From positions 24,971,489 through 25,035,488 of the forward strand of contig NC_026655.2 of the NCBI RefSeq assembly GCF_000004075.3: 64,000 nt of DNA. Reading direction: 5' to 3'. Shown here one piece after another: positions 10,594-21,541 of the stretch (position 1 is the stretch's first letter; every line of letters starts with the position of its first letter). The translations under genes were made by a program, and so were the position numbers. Source of the stretch: Cucumis sativus (taxonomy: Eukaryota; Streptophyta; Magnoliopsida; Cucurbitales; Cucurbitaceae). The notes beneath the pieces are model-generated. The model saw only the letters and a program-made list of their open reading frames with translations, ran no database searches and was not told the DNA's origin.

Positions 10594-13286
10594 TTACACA
10601 ACACAAGATCTTAAGTTCCCTTTCTACCTGATGAAACTAGAGACCTTCGAATGAGAAGATTTGATTGTTTGTATTATACTTATCTTTCAAATTGTTGGGT
10701 TTTAATTTATCCTCAGAAATTTTGGATTGGTGGGTTTGTTTTATATATAGCACAATACTTTTGCATTTGAAATGACTTCAATTGGTTTCATTTCTTAGAT
10801 CTTATGGTACTAACAGGTTTTAATTTGTCTTGTCTATGAAGAGAATACTGTAAATCCTCAAAATTAGAAAAAACTTTAAATACTACAATAGTATTTAGTG
10901 ATTAATTTTGGGATTGTGGGTTTATTTCAATTTAGCTAAAAATTATACCAAACGCTTATAATTTATGCTTTAATGCTTCAAATTTTATGTCTTTATATTT
11001 GTAAATGTTTCATTTCTAGTTTAGACGTTTCTTCTCTTTTACTCACATATATATATTTTTAGTACAAAGTAAATATAGTTTAAACGTTTAGAGATTGAGA
11101 ATAATATTATATTTAGCAATATAGATTAAAATCTTGTATTGTTCTTATATGATAAAAAACTACCTTTAATGGTTCAACAATAATTCAGGCTTTAAGGATG
11201 ATCTTTTTGTTAAATGGAATTTATTATGACCTTCATTTGGAATTATAATGTTAGTAAATTATATATAAACCCATTTAATGAAGGGATAACTTTCCATAAT
11301 TTTTGTTGTGATTTTTTTCCATAATTATATAATTTTTGTTAATTAAATGGAATATATTATGACCGAAGTTATTATTTTTTTTTTTTAAAAAAAGAAAATT
11401 ATGATGTTAATAAATTATATTCTCAAAGGGACAACTTTCCATAATTTTTTGTGGTTTTTTTCCATATTTAAATCTTAAGTAATAATAATGTTAATTCAAT
11501 TCATTTTTCAAAAATTCAACATTTGAAAAAAAAAAAAACTTTATTGTTTTTTTGAAAGAAAAATTGTTGGTCAAAGCCATAATATTTTGATCAAAAGCTT
11601 GGACTCTTACATAATTTTTGTTTTGTTTTGTAACTTTGAAGAGAAAGGAAAAAGAAAACTACTTTTTAACAAATTAGAGTTTTTGTTTTTTAAGGAAAAA
11701 TATAATTCCGATTCAATTTATTTTGAGGAGTTTTGCATTTAATAGCCACAATTTATTCGCCTTAAAAGCAAATTCAATTGGTAAGAAACAAATTTGGTAA
11801 AATATGATTACCCTGTTAATATGTCATTAATATATTTATTAATTTGGAATATAAATGAAATTCAAATCTTATTTAAATATATAGTCGGTCAAAGTTTAAC
11901 TTGATCAATGACCACTTTTCAATATGCTAGAAAAGCAAAATTTTATTGGTCTGTTAATTCTTAATGGGCTGATGATGATGTCATTAAACCCACTCAGAAT
12001 AAGTGCTTGATGAAGTATTCAACTAAGGTAATTACGTACTTTTGCATGTAATTTCTTTATAAAATACTTTTGAAATTTTAGTTTAAAAAACTTTTGAATT
12101 TGTTGTTAATTTTTTTTCTAATTTTTCTTTTATTAAAAATAAAATCACCACCTCTCTCTCCCACCAAAAGAAAAATTTTACCTTCCAATTTAATCTCTCT
12201 CAATTCCTTCGTCAATGAGTCCCACAACGTCATTATAAGTTCAAAAGATAGTAAATGACTACTAATAGTGATTCATTTGAGTTCGTGAAGACATTTTTAT
12301 TTGAAAAGCTACAAACATAATTTCTATTTAAACTTTAAATCTTTTAATTAGTTTTAACCATAAGTTTGTTTATGCCAGTTGAGCTCTAAATTAGTGAAGC
12401 ACCATTTTTGGTAATAAAATTATGTAACTTTCAAAAGCATTCTAAGTTAATCCCAATAATGGAAGTTTGTTTGTTTTTTTTTTTTTTTTTTTTGAGAAAA
12501 AGGTTTTGAATAAACTATCCGCCAATAGTGTATGTCACAATGACACCTAAATAAATAAAATTTATTTGTTTTCAACTACTCCCTTTCAACTTTGTATTTA
12601 TTACCATTACACTCATGAATATTTAATTTTATCAATTTTGTTTAAATTTCTTCTTCTTATATATATATATATATTTTGTTGAAGTAACATCTTGTGAAAT
12701 TTAAAATTTATAAATAAAATTAACAAAAGAAATATAATAGAATTTAAAAATAAAACTAAATTTTTTCTGGTTAAATATGAATTTTAAAACACTTAGAAGC
12801 TAAGATCAAAGTTTTACCCAATACTTATTATACTTTACTGTGATACTATTACTTAAAATGAGATGAAATGTGTTTATTAACATAACATAATTGTATTTTC
12901 TAAATGCTTCTCTCTCTTTATTATACATAATTTCACAATTTAAAATTTGAAGTTCTGCCCTAGTAGATTGTATAATGCGAGAAACAATTTTTAAAAATAG
13001 AATTTTTCTCTATGCTTAAATTACTTTTATAATGTACTATAAGATTACAGTACCCAAAACAATAACAGTAACAAAAAAAAGATAAAAGTTCAATAACCTT
13101 TTTAACCTAACTCTTAAAAATTCCAAGACTAAAAAATACAAAACACAAATATTCTTAAATACTAAACATTCACTTAAAATAAAAATTAAATAAAATTCCC
13201 AAAAGAGACATTATATTATATATTATATATAAATTAAAAAAGAAATAAGGGTCGGCGTGAAATGGATGAGAAAGCCATTTATTTAA
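10594..13286. other. AT-rich intergenic DNA
   Basis: The 3' UTR and flank of the AsnRS gene, followed by very AT-rich DNA with long A and T runs (for example 12474-12494) and a TATA microsatellite near 12660. Apart from the imperfect tandem duplication at 11210-11465, no gene, RNA or clear transposon was recognised. Confidence 0.5.
11210..11465. repeat. Imperfect tandem duplication, about 130-bp unit
   Basis: Two units start with TTAAATGGAATNTATTATGA (about 11210 and 11342). Each continues through AATTATNATGTTANTAAATT to ACAACTTTCCATAATTTTT or its close variant and ends in a T-run before CCATA. The units differ by small indels, so the duplication is not recent. Confidence 0.6.
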
Positions 13287-13337
13287 GTCCCACATCGGAG
13301 AATCCAAAACCGTGAAAGAGTAAGGTTAGTATAAAAT
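13287..13337 (+). promoter_or_regulatory. Plant snRNA promoter (USE + TATA) of U1 copy B
   Basis: GTCCCACATCG is at 13287-13297 and TATAAAAT starts at 13330, a gap of 32 bp. The RNA start follows 31 bp after the TATA. Element sequences and spacing match the Pol II class of plant snRNA promoters. Confidence 0.9.
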
Positions 13338-13360
13338 AAAGATGAAGTGAAATTTGAAAG

Positions 13361-13524
13361 GTACATACCTGGACGGGGTCGATGGCCGATCAGGAATAGC
13401 CATGGCCTAGACATCGTGACTTCCCTTGCACTTTGGAAGGGTGCGCGTCTAAGGTCTGCCCTTTGCAGGCAGAGCCTACGTCATAATTTGTGGTAGTTGG
13501 GGCTTGCGTCAACGCGCAGCCCCT
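13361..13524 (+). ncRNA. U1: U1 spliceosomal snRNA, divergent copy B with altered 5' end
   Basis: About 164 nt. The 5' end reads GTACATACCTGG instead of ATACTTACCTGG, so position 5 of the splice-site pairing sequence is A rather than U; position 1 also differs. Stem I is AUGGC/GCCAU around GATCAGGAA. Stem II is CUUCC/GGAAG around CTTGCAC, a perfect helix that replaces the CCUCC/GGAGG of copies C-E. The Sm site AATTTGTGG (13485-13493) is canonical. Stem IV runs from GGGGC to GCCCC. The promoter is intact, so it may be an expressed U1 variant with shifted 5'-splice-site preference. It ends about 100 bp before a protein-coding start. Confidence 0.85.
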
Positions 13525-13539
13525 CCCCAATTTTTCATC

Positions 13540-13549
13540 TCTATAAACC
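13540..13549 (+). promoter_or_regulatory. Probable TATA box of the GNAT gene
   Basis: TCTATAAACC lies 86 bp before the GNAT ATG and only about 16 bp after the end of U1 copy B. A start about 30 bp downstream would give a 5' UTR of roughly 55 nt. This is inferred from position and sequence only. Confidence 0.45.
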
Positions 13550-13627
13550 ATTTTGCTCTCTTACACGTTTATTTATTCGTTACGAAGACCTTACTATTCT
13601 CTCTTGCGCGTTACATCTATCAATCTA

Positions 13628-14149
13628 ATGGCTAAGACAATGGAACTCTCACGAATTACACTTCGCCCTTTCGAGCTCTCTGATGTTGATGATTTCATGG
13701 TTTGGGCAGGAGATGATCGAGTCATGAAGTTTATAAGATGGAATGTATTTACGTCCAAGGAACAGGCGCATGATTTCATTAGGGATGTTTGTATTCCCCA
13801 TCCATGGCGTAGGTCGATTTGTGTTGATGGGCGGTCGGTTGGGTTTGTTTCGGTTTATCCGTGGTCTGGTGAGGATCGATGTAAGGCGGATGTTGGGTAT
13901 GCTGTGGCAAGAGAGTATTGGGGTCGAGGAATTGCAACGGAGGCGTTGAGAATGGCTGTTCCTAAAGTGTTTGAGAGGTTTCCTGATGTGGTGAGATTGC
14001 AGGCTTTTGTGTATACTGAGAATAGGGCGTCTCAAAGAGTTGTTGAGAAAGTTGGGTTTCAGAAAGAGGGGATTTTGAGGAAGTATTGTTATATTAAGGG
14101 TGAAATTATGGATTTGATTGTTTATAGTTTTTTGTCATCTGATTCGTAA
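13628..14149 (+). CDS. GNAT-family N-acetyltransferase (RimJ/RimL-like)
   Basis: A single-exon frame of 173 residues starting MAKTMELSRITLRPF. An in-frame ATG 75 bp upstream would add residues with no family likeness and lie close to the TATA box, so 13628 is chosen. The RITLRPFELSDVDDF opening, the acetyl-CoA-binding motif A (VGYAVAREYWGRGIATEAL, with the Arg-x-x-Gly-x-Gly/Ala-type loop) and the NRASQRVVEKVGFQKEG helix are hallmarks of RimJ/RimL-type GNAT enzymes. These move an acetyl group from acetyl-CoA to an amino group; the substrate cannot be told from the sequence. Its upstream region is almost entirely occupied by U1 copy B, so the two units share a very compact stretch. It looks intact. 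Confidence 0.85.
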   Translation: MAKTMELSRITLRPFELSDVDDFMVWAGDDRVMKFIRWNVFTSKEQAHDFIRDVCIPHPWRRSICVDGRSVGFVSVYPWSGEDRCKADVGYAVAREYWGRGIATEALRMAVPKVFERFPDVVRLQAFVYTENRASQRVVEKVGFQKEGILRKYCYIKGEIMDLIVYSFLSSDS

Positions 14150-15649
14150 ATATGATGAGGAGGAAGATCGAGTGGTTTTCCGATTCATAATCCCTTTTTC
14201 AACTTTGTTTTGTTGTGTTTTACCACTCTTTACGACTTTTTTGCAGTTGTGAAGATTACTGTATTTGATTTGAAGTTTGAATAGCGGTTGACTTTACAGT
14301 AAACCTTCAGATCAAATCAGAGCAGAGTACAATCTCACACACTTGTTACGAAAGTGTGATTGAATTCAAAATTTTTGGGAAGTTGGGCAGTTTTCTACTT
14401 GATTTTATGGTTCAACAAGAGTACTTCAATATTTGAAGTTATTGATCATACGAGTGAACACAACTGTCTTCTATTAGTATTTGGAATGGATCTAAAACCG
14501 AAACCTCAGTTTTTGTCCCAAGTCTAAATTAAAGAAATATGTGAGATTCTATGATTGTTCAGTTAATTGAATAATGTAACTTTTATTTAAATTCCAGTTC
14601 TAAGTTAAATTCCTGAACTTTTTGTGAACTCTGCAAGAGAATAGACACTAAGGACGTGACGGGAAGTAAAAATGAATCTCGAGTTCAAACACAGAGGACG
14701 CCGAGTACATCAAAGCTCACAAACAAATTGAGAGTTCCTTCCAAATCTATAAATCGATCTCAGAGCCTCAAATAACTGACATGAACGGAAACAGTCATGA
14801 ATCACTAAATGTACAAACAATACAAATCAGTGTCAGACAGGAAAAGATTACTTTTTATTCTTTTTCTTTTTTGGTTTTTGAAATTGATCTTTGTTTCCTC
14901 TTATCCATATCTTAAGCAAGCACTTGAATTTCCAAAATCTAGAGAAGGAAGAAAAAAACTTGGTTTTATCAAAAATATGAAGTTGAAAAAGAATAACAGA
15001 ACATACAAACTATCATCCTATCCTCATTCCACAAAGCCGAGTTATTTGGGCCTTCTTTGTTCAGAAGAGATTTCGATTATCTGAAGTTGTATTTGTCAAA
15101 TCATTTAGAAAAAAACTAGCAGTTTCGAGAAGGTTGTGAACATGAAGAACTATTTGAAACCCAACATGAAACTTCACCTTTTAGAAAGTATGGAACTACT
15201 CTACACCGTAACCCATGTTCCAGCTGAGAACAAAACATCCCTATTATATCTTCACCTTCGTCCTTCCAGAGAACCAGAAAGTCAGACAAAGCGAATGTAA
15301 ACTAGCACCACGAATTAGAATTCTACTAGCTTTCAACCATTCATCAATCAATTTATAGCTTCATCAATTGAATCATTTTTGCTCAAATACCGCATCAAAG
15401 TTGGCATTGTAAAACTAATTCCCTCCTCAAACGATTCACACTAGAATCTTTCATCAATCGAATTTATACCCCCCATACCCATTCATCAACCGATTTGAAC
15501 AGCATAATCAATGAAGAACACAAACATGTACATTATCTTATAGAGTACATCATACCAATAATTCCTTCTTACCTAATTCCTACTTTAGTAAGAAAATTAA
15601 GAGTGAAAGACACATTTGAAAAATTGAAAAGTTCATACTGGAGAAATGG
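14150..15649. other. Intergenic DNA, first U1-bearing duplicated segment
   Basis: No coding gene is supported. Part of it matches DNA left of copies D and E: CCTTCCAAATCTATAAATC near 14737 resembles CCTTCCAAATTTATGAATC near 17210, and a stretch near 14634-14720 (with CTCGAGTTCAAACACAGAGG) resembles 19625-19690 (CTCAAGTTCAAACAGAGAAG). An open frame at 14809-15084 has no recognisable residues. Confidence 0.5.
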
Positions 15650-15813
15650 GTAGGGGCCGCGCGAACGCAGGCCCCCACTACCACAAATTATGACGTAGGC
15701 TCTGCCACTTTGGGCAGACCTTAGGCGGGCACCCCTCCGATATGTGCAATGGAGGTCACCAACCTAGGCCATAGACCTTACTGATCGCCCATTGACCCCG
15801 TCCAGGTAAGTAT
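15650..15813 (-). ncRNA. U1: U1 spliceosomal snRNA, copy C
   Basis: On -, the RNA starts ATACTTACCTGGACGGGGTC, the canonical plant U1 5' end. Stem-loop II with ATTGCACATA and the Sm site AATTTGTGG (CCACAAATT on + at 15681-15689) are present. The 3' stem GGGGGCCTGCG...GCGGCCCC is complete. The loop of stem I reads GATCAGTAAG, and its stem is weakened to AUGGG/UCUAU, so this copy is drifting slightly in the U1-70K-binding hairpin. A 3'-box-like CCAGTATGAAC lies just downstream (complement of 15631-15641). It is probably expressed, with reduced certainty about function. Confidence 0.93.
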
Positions 15814-15837
15814 GTTGGAAAGGTTGCCATTGTCTTG

Positions 15838-15888
15838 TATTTATAACGCTCTGTGATGTTCCTTCTGTTTGTTCCTCCGATGTGGGAC
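15838..15888 (-). promoter_or_regulatory. Plant snRNA promoter (USE + TATA) of U1 copy C
   Basis: On - the USE GTCCCACATCG occupies 15878-15888 and TATAAATA occupies 15838-15845, a gap of 32 bp. The RNA starts about 32 bp after the TATA. This matches Pol II-type plant snRNA genes. Confidence 0.9.
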
Positions 15889-17581
15889 TTGCTCAATAAT
15901 CTTCCCCCCAACCTTTCGGGTTTCATTGATATATGTATCTTTCAAAGACTATCGGTTTTGTTTGCTTACTCTTTTCCAATTTTCATTCAACATTTGAATT
16001 TCTATTCAAATTACAAACAAAAGCATATGTTTTAAAAAATTATTGAGTATATTATCTCACTAAGTTGAATCAAATGTGTAAGAAAAAAAAATTGTTTTGC
16101 CTATAAGTTCCATAACTCAACGCTGAACAAACGTCATACCAACTTAATCATAGGTCATTGTTAAATTCTACAAATATTTATTGAGAACCTTATTTTTCAT
16201 CTCTTTCTTCAATGTTTTCAATAACTCCTCCAATGTTTTCAATAACTCCACCTAACTTTGAAGACGTGTCACAATCACCTATACTTGTTATTACCTAACT
16301 TTTGACAATAATTATTATCATTTTTAAATTCTTTTACTAATAGTTGATAGCAAATTAAAGAAATTCACTAATAGAATTGTTTATCAAAGGAATGTGTTAA
16401 TTAAAAGTATTTTACTTCAAAACTCAATCGCTTCATATAAATATTTAAACCCATAATTGTTACTTACAATTTCTTATAATAGATTTGATTTGTGCATCCA
16501 TACACTACTTTTTATTACTACATCATTCTCCCAACTTGGATCCATTCCAATAAGTTACATTATCTCACTTGAGAGCATTGAGGCTCAATAGACAAAAGAC
16601 TATTGGAGTCGCAAAGTAAATTTATGGACATTAGAAACGGACCCTAACTTTGTGGCAACAAATTATGTACACCAAAATGAAAAATTGATACGAACTTTAT
16701 ATTTTAAGCCTTTAACTTTACTTACAAAAAAATTATTTTCTGATTTACATTTTAAATCAACGGAACATTTTATTGATACTTCCATTTACATTTTCGTAAA
16801 ATTGAATATAACTGGATATTAACACTTCCATTGGCGTTTTCGTAAAAGTGAGACTCAAGAACATTTTCATTGACATTGAGAATTTTAAAAATTCCGATAG
16901 ATGTTAGAACATAGAACTTCCACGGCTACTAGAATATCAAGTCTTTCATACTTTCCACTTCACCTGATTTTGGGGAAAATAGATTCCATCTCAATCAAGG
17001 ATCAGAAGTTCGATAACCACAAAAAAGAATCACCCCGCCTGAATAAAGCAACCATACCACTGGTATCAACCTAAATGCAGAAAGTTATGCCATGAAGGAT
17101 CTGGCTCTTAGCTTAAGGGGATTTGGATATTCTGAGTAGAACCCAAAAAACACCTAAATCTTAGATTAAGGTGAAAAATCCATTTTTATTAGTAAGGAGC
17201 CTTCCAAATTTATGAATCAGTCTCAAAGCCTCGAACTCTCACATGAATGGAAATTATCGTTCGTGCTTGGACTTTGAGCTTCAGAATACATGAATAAAAT
17301 TGCATCAAACCAAAACATCCAGAATGTAAACTTACTAATCTCAGGTTCAGTTGATTTTCCAAGAAATTCAGCCGTTCTTGGAAATGTTAAACTTCTATTT
17401 CAACCCATCAAAGGCCCAAAACCATAATAAAGGTCCCGAAATCAAACGCCCCACGATTACTTAACATTCGCCATCTATAACTATTGTATTTATCTACTTC
17501 TCAATTCTGAACTTGTTATTAAGAAATAATATAAGTGAAAGAAATACCTGGAAGATTGAAGAGTTGAAACTGGAGAATTGG
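15889..17581. other. Intergenic DNA between U1 copies C and D
   Basis: AT-rich DNA without a supported gene. Its right part (about 17100-17580) resembles the DNA left of copy C, so copies C and D lie in related duplicated segments. A short doubled block CAATGTTTTCAATAACTCC occurs near 16210-16250. Confidence 0.45.
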
Positions 17582-17754
<173 letters not shown>

Positions 17755-17768
17755 TTAGCCATCGTTCA

Positions 17769-17819
17769 TATTTATATTACAGTTTGAGTTCCCTGCCAAA
17801 AGCTTCCCCGATGTGGGAA
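17769..17819 (-). promoter_or_regulatory. Plant snRNA promoter (USE + TATA) of U1 copy D
   Basis: On - the USE TTCCCACATCG is at 17809-17819 and TATAAATA at 17769-17776, 32 bp apart. The RNA start is 31 bp further on. Pol II-type spacing. Confidence 0.9.
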
Positions 17820-17935
17820 TCTCAATCATCACCTCATCATTGGTTGTCACCCGTTATTGTATGCTCCTGAGGTAAGAGAAATAATTGATTTTTTATTTTT
17901 AGTCTTTTATCACTGTGTATATACTTTAAAGGTAA

Positions 17936-17967
<32 letters not shown>

Positions 17968-20292
17968 TTAGCTAAATAGTAAAAGTATATAATAAAACAA
18001 CTAATTTTTTAATGACTTAATTAAATAGAAATAAAATGGCTTAGAAAGGGAGCCTAAATGGTTATCATGGTTTGTAGACATCTAGAATTAATTACATCTA
18101 TTTTTAAAAAAATATGTATCATTTCAATATGTCAATCTTGGGTAGGACATAAACTTTTGGAAAATTATGGATCTACACACCTAAAAGCCTTAACTATGAG
18201 AGTTGTATCTATTTACATTCTTCAATACATTATACATATGTTGGATAATCATGTGTGACTTGTAATTTAATTGATTAAACCTAAACTTTCATAATAGAAT
18301 CAGCTTAATCTTCTAATTATCCATTTTTATTGATTTAATATTTGAAGAAGTTGATTTAACATTTGAAAAAGTTTATTATGTATAAAAATGGAATGCATGA
18401 ATGACTTCCAAATTAAAATGTTCAAATTGATCCACATAAAACAATTAATGGAGTGTTTTGCCCTTGGACTATGAATGGAGTAGGTTATGTTAGCTCATTC
18501 CACGTTTAGGGAAGAATTAGGTTTTCCATAATCCTTCGTTTATCTCTTTTTCACTATTCGACTTCTTCTCTGATTATTCTCACTTCTTCTCCAATCCTCC
18601 CAAAACACATACTATCATAACTCTATTATAATTATTTCTTCAAATGTATACTATCATAACACTATCTAATCATAATCTTTCCTTTAAACACATACTATCA
18701 TCAACACTAAGACAATTATAATACTAGGAATATCATAACGTTAACCCTTCTCCAAACACTTAGAGAGTTTTAATTTGAAACAACATTTGTTTCATGTTAT
18801 AGTTTTTGTAACTGTGCATACAAAATAATGTTAGTGATATACTAAGGAAAGTTCATGTTTAAAGTTCATACTCAAATAAGGAAAATGAAAATGAAAATAA
18901 AAAGTTATATAATTATATATTTATATATTTATCTATATATATACCAATTGACTTTCTGTTTACGTCTTAACATTCTACCACCTTTCTGTCTTTCTGTTTA
19001 CGTCGTGACATTCTACCACCGCTTGAAATGTATCGTCACATTAGGGATGTGTCTAACCTATTGCGAAATGGTTGGAGCCCAAGCATGTATTATCATTTAT
19101 TGTCACAAAATCAAGATTAAAATGAATATTAGGCTCCAATTATTTCAATTTTCAGGATGGAAGAGGCATCTGTCAACAAAATATTGATTTTCATTTATTT
19201 TTTAAGATTCAAATCGCATCCAAAATTGCTCATACATACAAAAAAAAAACCTTTTCATTCTTCATTTAACTTTCCAATTCTAAATTTTTCTTATTTTTTG
19301 ATCCAAACTGACAGAAATTTAAGGTTTTACTTTTACAAAAATATAAAATGTCATTTTGAACGAAACTATAGATCGTTGATTCCAATGAAAGTATCGATAC
19401 ATCCAATAAAGATAGAAGAAATTCAGACATATTAACGAAAATTTAGAACTAACAAAATCCTACAATGGAAAGGTTCAAGTTTCGAACAGATGGTGAACAA
19501 AATGTAAGGCAAGCATAAAAACATAACACCCTCCCTTAGTTCTTGAGTTCCATGGATGTGTTTCAGATTGACCAAACAATTTCAAATTTTCAGAAGCCAT
19601 TATTGTTATAAAAGGAAAAGATGAAATTCAGAGACTAAAGACGAGGTGAGAGGTAGAAGGCATCTCAAGTTCAAACAGAGAAGCACATCAAACATGTGTA
19701 ATAAGAGTCTTATAAATATGTTAGCTTTCTATTACAACTAATATCTTGTCATTTTCTGTTGGCTTACATTGTTAATTAAGATGGAGTTATTTCCTTACTG
19801 GAATACATAACTCCTTTATTCAACAAATGATATTAGTATCAGAGCAATTATTATTCATTTTGTTGATTAAAGTTTTTTCTTCAACTGTGTTCCTTCCATT
19901 CCGCTTGTTTTTTACATCTCTCGACGTGTCCATTAGATCAATTTCTCTTCTCTATCGACCTTCGTCATGATTCAGAGACTTGAAACTTCTAAAACAAACT
20001 TAAACATATACCCCCTTCATTTCCAATCTCAACCTATAAAGTCAAACAAACAAACAAAAAGATAACACAACTACTTGAACCGCCACTCATCAAACAAACG
20101 AGACTGGTAAGTCCAAACAATGAAAGTGTGCCCACCCCAGTCAGCCATCTTCGAAGAACCCCCAATCACACACCATATCATTCATCAACCAAACAGGCAA
20201 TGCTCAAATCTTACACAACTAAGTAAACACAATACACAATCATATATATAGAAGTACTTGAAAAGAGAAAGAGTTAATACTGGGAGTATTGG
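17820..20292. other. Intergenic DNA between U1 copies D and E
   Basis: AT-rich DNA with a TA microsatellite (17936-17957). A run of CACATACTATCAT-like short repeats lies near 18605-18705, and a doubled TTTCTGTTTACGTC block near 18953-19005. The part near 19600-19700 resembles the DNA left of copy C. No gene was recognised; the open frames have low-complexity, AT-driven composition. Confidence 0.45.
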
Positions 20293-20459
<167 letters not shown>

Positions 20460-20480
20460 TCAAGGTTAGCCATTGTCATT

Positions 20481-20533
20481 TATTTATAGTACAATCCAAG
20501 GTTCCCCTGCTGCTTACTTAGCCGATGTGGGTT
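20481..20533 (-). promoter_or_regulatory. Plant snRNA promoter (USE + TATA) of U1 copy E
   Basis: On - the USE reads AACCCACATCG (20523-20533), one base off the TCCCACATCG core. TATAAATA is at 20481-20488, a gap of 34 bp, with the RNA start 32 bp on. The changed first core base may lower promoter strength. Confidence 0.85.
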
Positions 20534-21384
20534 TTTCTCAAATCTCAATCTGAGGTTTATGCATTTGATTTTTTCCTTTTTAAGTATTTGAGTTTTTCAA
20601 TCCATATTAGATTTGTAATGTATTGGATTATTTTCTTACTTTGATTCAGAAGTAAATATAACAAATGCTTTCAAATAATGATAAAGTTGTCTAATATTAC
20701 TTTTGTTTAATTTAACCTGACGTGGATGTATGGGCGGATCTATTAATGGGCCAGAGGCACTACCTTTCACATTTTCCATTTTTGTGTTTTAATATTAGTT
20801 TTGAACTGTTAAATTATAATATATATTAAATAATGCGTTTTTCTTACTATATTCTATTTTTAGTATAGTGAATGATATAATATGATGGTTTGTTTTTAAA
20901 TACAACATTATGAACTAATTTATTTATAAGTATAACAAAATTTTATCTTTCAATATAAATTCAATAGATATCTATTGTCATTTAAAGTATTTTTATTTAT
21001 AATTTATGGATAATAAATACTTTGGTTTCAGTTATATGAATATTTTTCATATTTACACCATATAGTAAAATTTTGGATTCTATCAACGATAAACGTTAAT
21101 AGACTGTCAGTTATTTTTTACCATTTAGAAAAAACAATTCATTTGCCTATTACAATCAAAAGGAGTGGAAATTAATCATAATAATGATGTATGGCTCGAA
21201 AGTCATTGCAATCACTTTGGGCAAATAGAGAAGAACAATCTTTCTAGAATCATTCATTTGAAAAGAAGACGAAAAGGTCAAAGGAATATTTAGCTTAGAT
21301 GGAACATCGAGCAATAAACTTAATCACTAAAACCGGTATAACCAAATCAATGAACTAAAAAGTGGAATCTTGAAAACAAGAAAT
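20534..21384. other. Intergenic DNA left of the Copia element
   Basis: AT-rich DNA with a half-length relative of the MITE family near 21045-21135 (TATAGTAAAATTTTGGATTC then ATCAACGATAAACG). No gene was recognised. Confidence 0.4.
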
Positions 21385-21389
21385 ATGAG

Positions 21390-21541
21390 TGTGAAAGTAT
21401 ATTCTGAAGAATATTCTCTTGATGTATTTGATTGATCAAAGGGAGTGTATTTATACAAGGTTAATTACCCAAATAAACTAAACCTACTTTATTTACATTA
21501 ATATCATTACCCAAAATAACTAAACCTTATTTACATTAATA
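21390..21541 (-). repeat. Left LTR of the Copia element
   Basis: 152 bp, from TGTGAAAGTATATTC to ACATTAATA on +, identical to the right LTR. It is short for a Copia LTR. On - it starts TATTAATG and ends TTTCACA, so the usual TG start is replaced by TA. Confidence 0.93.

Noticed and set aside
6762-13524. U1 copies A and B as plain pseudogenes
   Set aside because: Intact promoters, complete length and compensated stem changes argue against simple decay, though expression is unproven.
13649-14035. 128-codon open frame on - over the GNAT gene
   Set aside because: Antisense shadow of the GNAT reading frame with codon-driven composition.
14809-15084. 91-codon open frame on +
   Set aside because: Low-complexity, AT-driven, no homology recognised, no promoter or splice support.
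18855-19435. Two overlapping open frames of about 100 codons on +
   Set aside because: Composition follows AT-rich repeats (TATATTTATATA); no conserved residues.
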